From assembly GCA_031256975.1 (NCBI GenBank), contig JAIRPN010000005.1, forward strand, positions 1 to 64,000: a stretch of 64,000 nt of DNA. Reading direction: 5' to 3'. Below are positions 62,992 to 64,000 of this stretch, piece by piece. A program made the position numbers and the translations under genes. The notes beneath the pieces are model-generated. The model was not told the origin of the DNA. It was given only the letters and a program-made list of their open reading frames with translations, and made no database searches. This DNA comes from Verrucomicrobiales bacterium. Its GTDB lineage: Bacteria > Verrucomicrobiota > Verrucomicrobiia > Methylacidiphilales > JAAUTS01. How positions within the stretch are numbered: the first letter of the stretch is position 1; each line of letters starts with the position of its first letter.

Positions 62992-63082
62992 ATTGCCTCG
63001 GCCTAACTTGCCACTATCCGGTCATCCGCTATAGTTTTGCCTCATGGGGAAACGGCGCCGTGATGTGCGCCATCTTGCATTT

Positions 63083-63673
63083 ATGGAAACCAACCGACTG
63101 GAAGCTTTTAGTGACGGCGTGTTCGCCATTATCATCACCATCATGGTGCTGGAAATGAAGGTGCCGCATGGCTCCGATTGGTCCGCATTGCAACCGGTCC
63201 TGCCGGTATTCCTGAGTTATGTGCTGAGCTTCATCTATGTCGGGATTTACTGGAACAATCACCATCACCTGTTGAAAGCCTGCCCGCATGTCAATGCGGC
63301 GATCCTGTGGTCCAACCTTCACTTGTTGTTCTGGCTGTCGTTGCTGCCCTTTGTCACCGGCTGGATGGGAGAAAATCATTTCACCACCGCACCGTCGGCC
63401 TTATATGGCGGCGTGCTGTTGTGCTCGGCAGGTGCCTATTACCTGCTGCAGCACCGGATCATCGCGGCGGTGGGTTGCGACTCCAAATTAGCCAGGGCCA
63501 TCGGCCCTGATTTCAAGGGAAAATTATCACCGCTATTTTATGCGTTGGGCATTCTGGCCTCGCTCATCGAACCATGGATCGGCGGCGGTATCTATGTGCT
63601 GGTGGCCATTATGTGGTTCATTCCGGACCGCCGCATTGAACATTTCATCGAGGACAGCCATCCCCGTCATTAG
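63083..63673 (+). CDS. TMEM175-family potassium channel-like protein
   Basis: 196 aa. RLEAFSDGVFAIIITIMVLEMKVP carries the FSDG signature of TMEM175 (DUF1211) proteins; six membrane segments follow. The bacterial members form potassium channels, so this one is likely in the inner membrane. Full length for the bacterial single-repeat form. ATG at 63083 is preferred because METNRLEAFSDG is the usual start; 63044 in frame is an alternative. Confidence 0.9.
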   Translation: METNRLEAFSDGVFAIIITIMVLEMKVPHGSDWSALQPVLPVFLSYVLSFIYVGIYWNNHHHLLKACPHVNAAILWSNLHLLFWLSLLPFVTGWMGENHFTTAPSALYGGVLLCSAGAYYLLQHRIIAAVGCDSKLARAIGPDFKGKLSPLFYALGILASLIEPWIGGGIYVLVAIMWFIPDRRIEHFIEDSHPRH

Positions 63674-63690
63674 CGTGCCGGAGAAAAAAA

Positions 63691-63764
63691 TCGGAGCGAC
63701 AGGATTTGAACCTGCGACCTCGTGGTCCCAAACCACGCGCTCTACCAAGCTAAGCTACGCTCCG
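63691..63764 (-). tRNA. tRNA-Pro (anticodon TGG)
   Basis: 74 nt. Acceptor CGGAGCG/CGCTCCG, D-arm TAGCTTAGCTTGGTAGAGC, anticodon stem CGTGG with loop TTTGGGA (anticodon TGG), T-arm GCAGGTTCAAATCCTGT. Discriminator A at 63691. CCA not encoded. Confidence 0.97.
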
Positions 63765-63776
63765 TCAAAGACTTGC

Positions 63777-63811
63777 CGCTAATAGTCAACCCGATTACAC
63801 GATCATTAGCG
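63777..63811. repeat. Inverted pair of the RTTAGCG word
   Basis: CGCTAAT (63777-63783) and ATTAGCG (63805-63811) face each other between tRNA-Pro and rpoZ. Confidence 0.55.
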
Positions 63812-63835
63812 ACCGATTATTTATGAAAATAACCC

Positions 63836-63864
63836 TTGCACCCTATCAGACTTAATGGCATTGT
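63836..63864 (+). promoter_or_regulatory. Possible promoter of rpoZ
   Basis: TTGCAC (63836-63841), 17 bp, CATTGT (63859-63864), 34 bp before the ATG. Confidence 0.4.
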
Positions 63865-63897
63865 GAAGGGCTAATTTTTCAAAGTAAGCAGATTTAT

Positions 63898-64000
63898 ATG
63901 ACAAAGAACGAACTGGTACAGGCCGCCCTCAGCAAAACGGAAAATCCGCAGATCCTTATTAATATGGTATCCAAGCGCGTCCGTCAACTCGGACAAGGCC
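63898..64000 (+). CDS. rpoZ: RNA polymerase omega subunit (partial)
   Basis: The first 34 residues, beginning MTKNELVQAALSKTENPQIL and going on with NMVSKRVRQLGQG, match the N-terminus of the short omega subunits of PVC bacteria (NPxVLVNLVSRRVRQL). The gene continues past the window. It helps assemble RNA polymerase. Only a third is visible, so the call rests on that conserved start. Confidence 0.8.
   Translation, partial: MTKNELVQAALSKTENPQILINMVSKRVRQLGQG

Noticed and set aside
62950-62992. Partial or complete tRNA gene
   Set aside because: Only the T-arm is present; no acceptor pairing, D-arm or anticodon arm. Listed as a terminator instead.

Overview
The window looks like chromosomal DNA of a Gram-negative (diderm) bacterium of the PVC group, most likely Verrucomicrobiota. 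The pointers are PEP-CTERM surface proteins, autotransporters built from beta-strand repeats, chlamydial-Pmp-like GGA(I/V/F)Y repeats, a LolD/LolC-E pair, a fused class II aldolase/short-chain dehydrogenase, a P-II/AmtB pair behind a sigma-54 promoter, a one-piece tmRNA and a diverged RpoZ. The taxonomic call is inference; no rRNA is present.

Region 1 (1-13.4 kb) is accessory DNA around a few housekeeping genes. A leftward operon holds two PEP-CTERM proteins and a small Cro/CI-type regulator, joined by ATGA stop/start overlaps, with a BenM/CatM-like LysR regulator (4418-5314) divergent from it. Then come a Dps-like ferritin, amtB-glnK with a sigma-54 promoter, a 45-aa membrane protein, relics of a PEP-CTERM protein and of the ferritin-like gene, a complete ISL3-type element, and an 860-aa protein joining a Cas4/RecB-like plus RNase H-like nuclease to an IS66-type transposase.

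Region 2 (13.4-35.2 kb) is a surface-adhesin locus: a 1320-aa autotransporter, a 705-aa PEP-CTERM protein, a NYN-domain protein, a 3623-aa autotransporter, a ribbon-helix-helix protein, a glutamine-amidotransferase-like protein and several broken copies. Seven copies of one 40-bp cassette (an AATAC block at fixed distance from the palindrome CATACCC-N3-GGGTATG) lie at 4318, 9102, 17663, 20130, 20946, 33916 and 35188, all in the same orientation. Each sits about 62-65 bp upstream of the start predicted from a -35/-10 pair firing leftward into an adhesin, its relic or a neighbour. The palindrome fits ATAC-N7-GTAT, the site known for BenM/CatM-type LysR proteins, so the regulator at 4418 probably controls the whole set.

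Region 3 (about 35.3-45.9 kb) is an integrative mobilizable element at the 3' end of ssrA: tyrosine integrase next to tmRNA, a nucleotidyltransferase/partner pair that may be a toxin-antitoxin or defence module, toprim primase, ribbon-helix-helix accessory protein, relaxase, VirD4-like coupling protein and a single-domain ClpB-like ATPase. An oriT candidate with a 22-bp palindrome and an IncP-like TATCCTGC lies at 39.52-39.59 kb. No mating-pair-formation genes are seen.

Region 4 (45.9-64 kb) is ordinary core chromosome: ssrA (tag ANEELALAA), PDZ protein, pabC-pabB-M16 peptidase, LysR divergent from leuC-leuD-methyltransferase, McsA-like protein, ilvE-lolD-lolC/E, tRNA-Arg, a chagasin-type inhibitor, a CBM9-like protein, AsmA-like protein, aldolase/dehydrogenase fusion, TMEM175-like channel, tRNA-Pro and the start of rpoZ. 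This part alone is crowded with a short word, RTTAGCG (extended consensus CGYC-RTTAGCG-KC), about 32 copies in 17.7 kb in coding and non-coding DNA. I found none in the non-adhesin DNA left of ssrA, so the word marks the same core/accessory border as the integrase.
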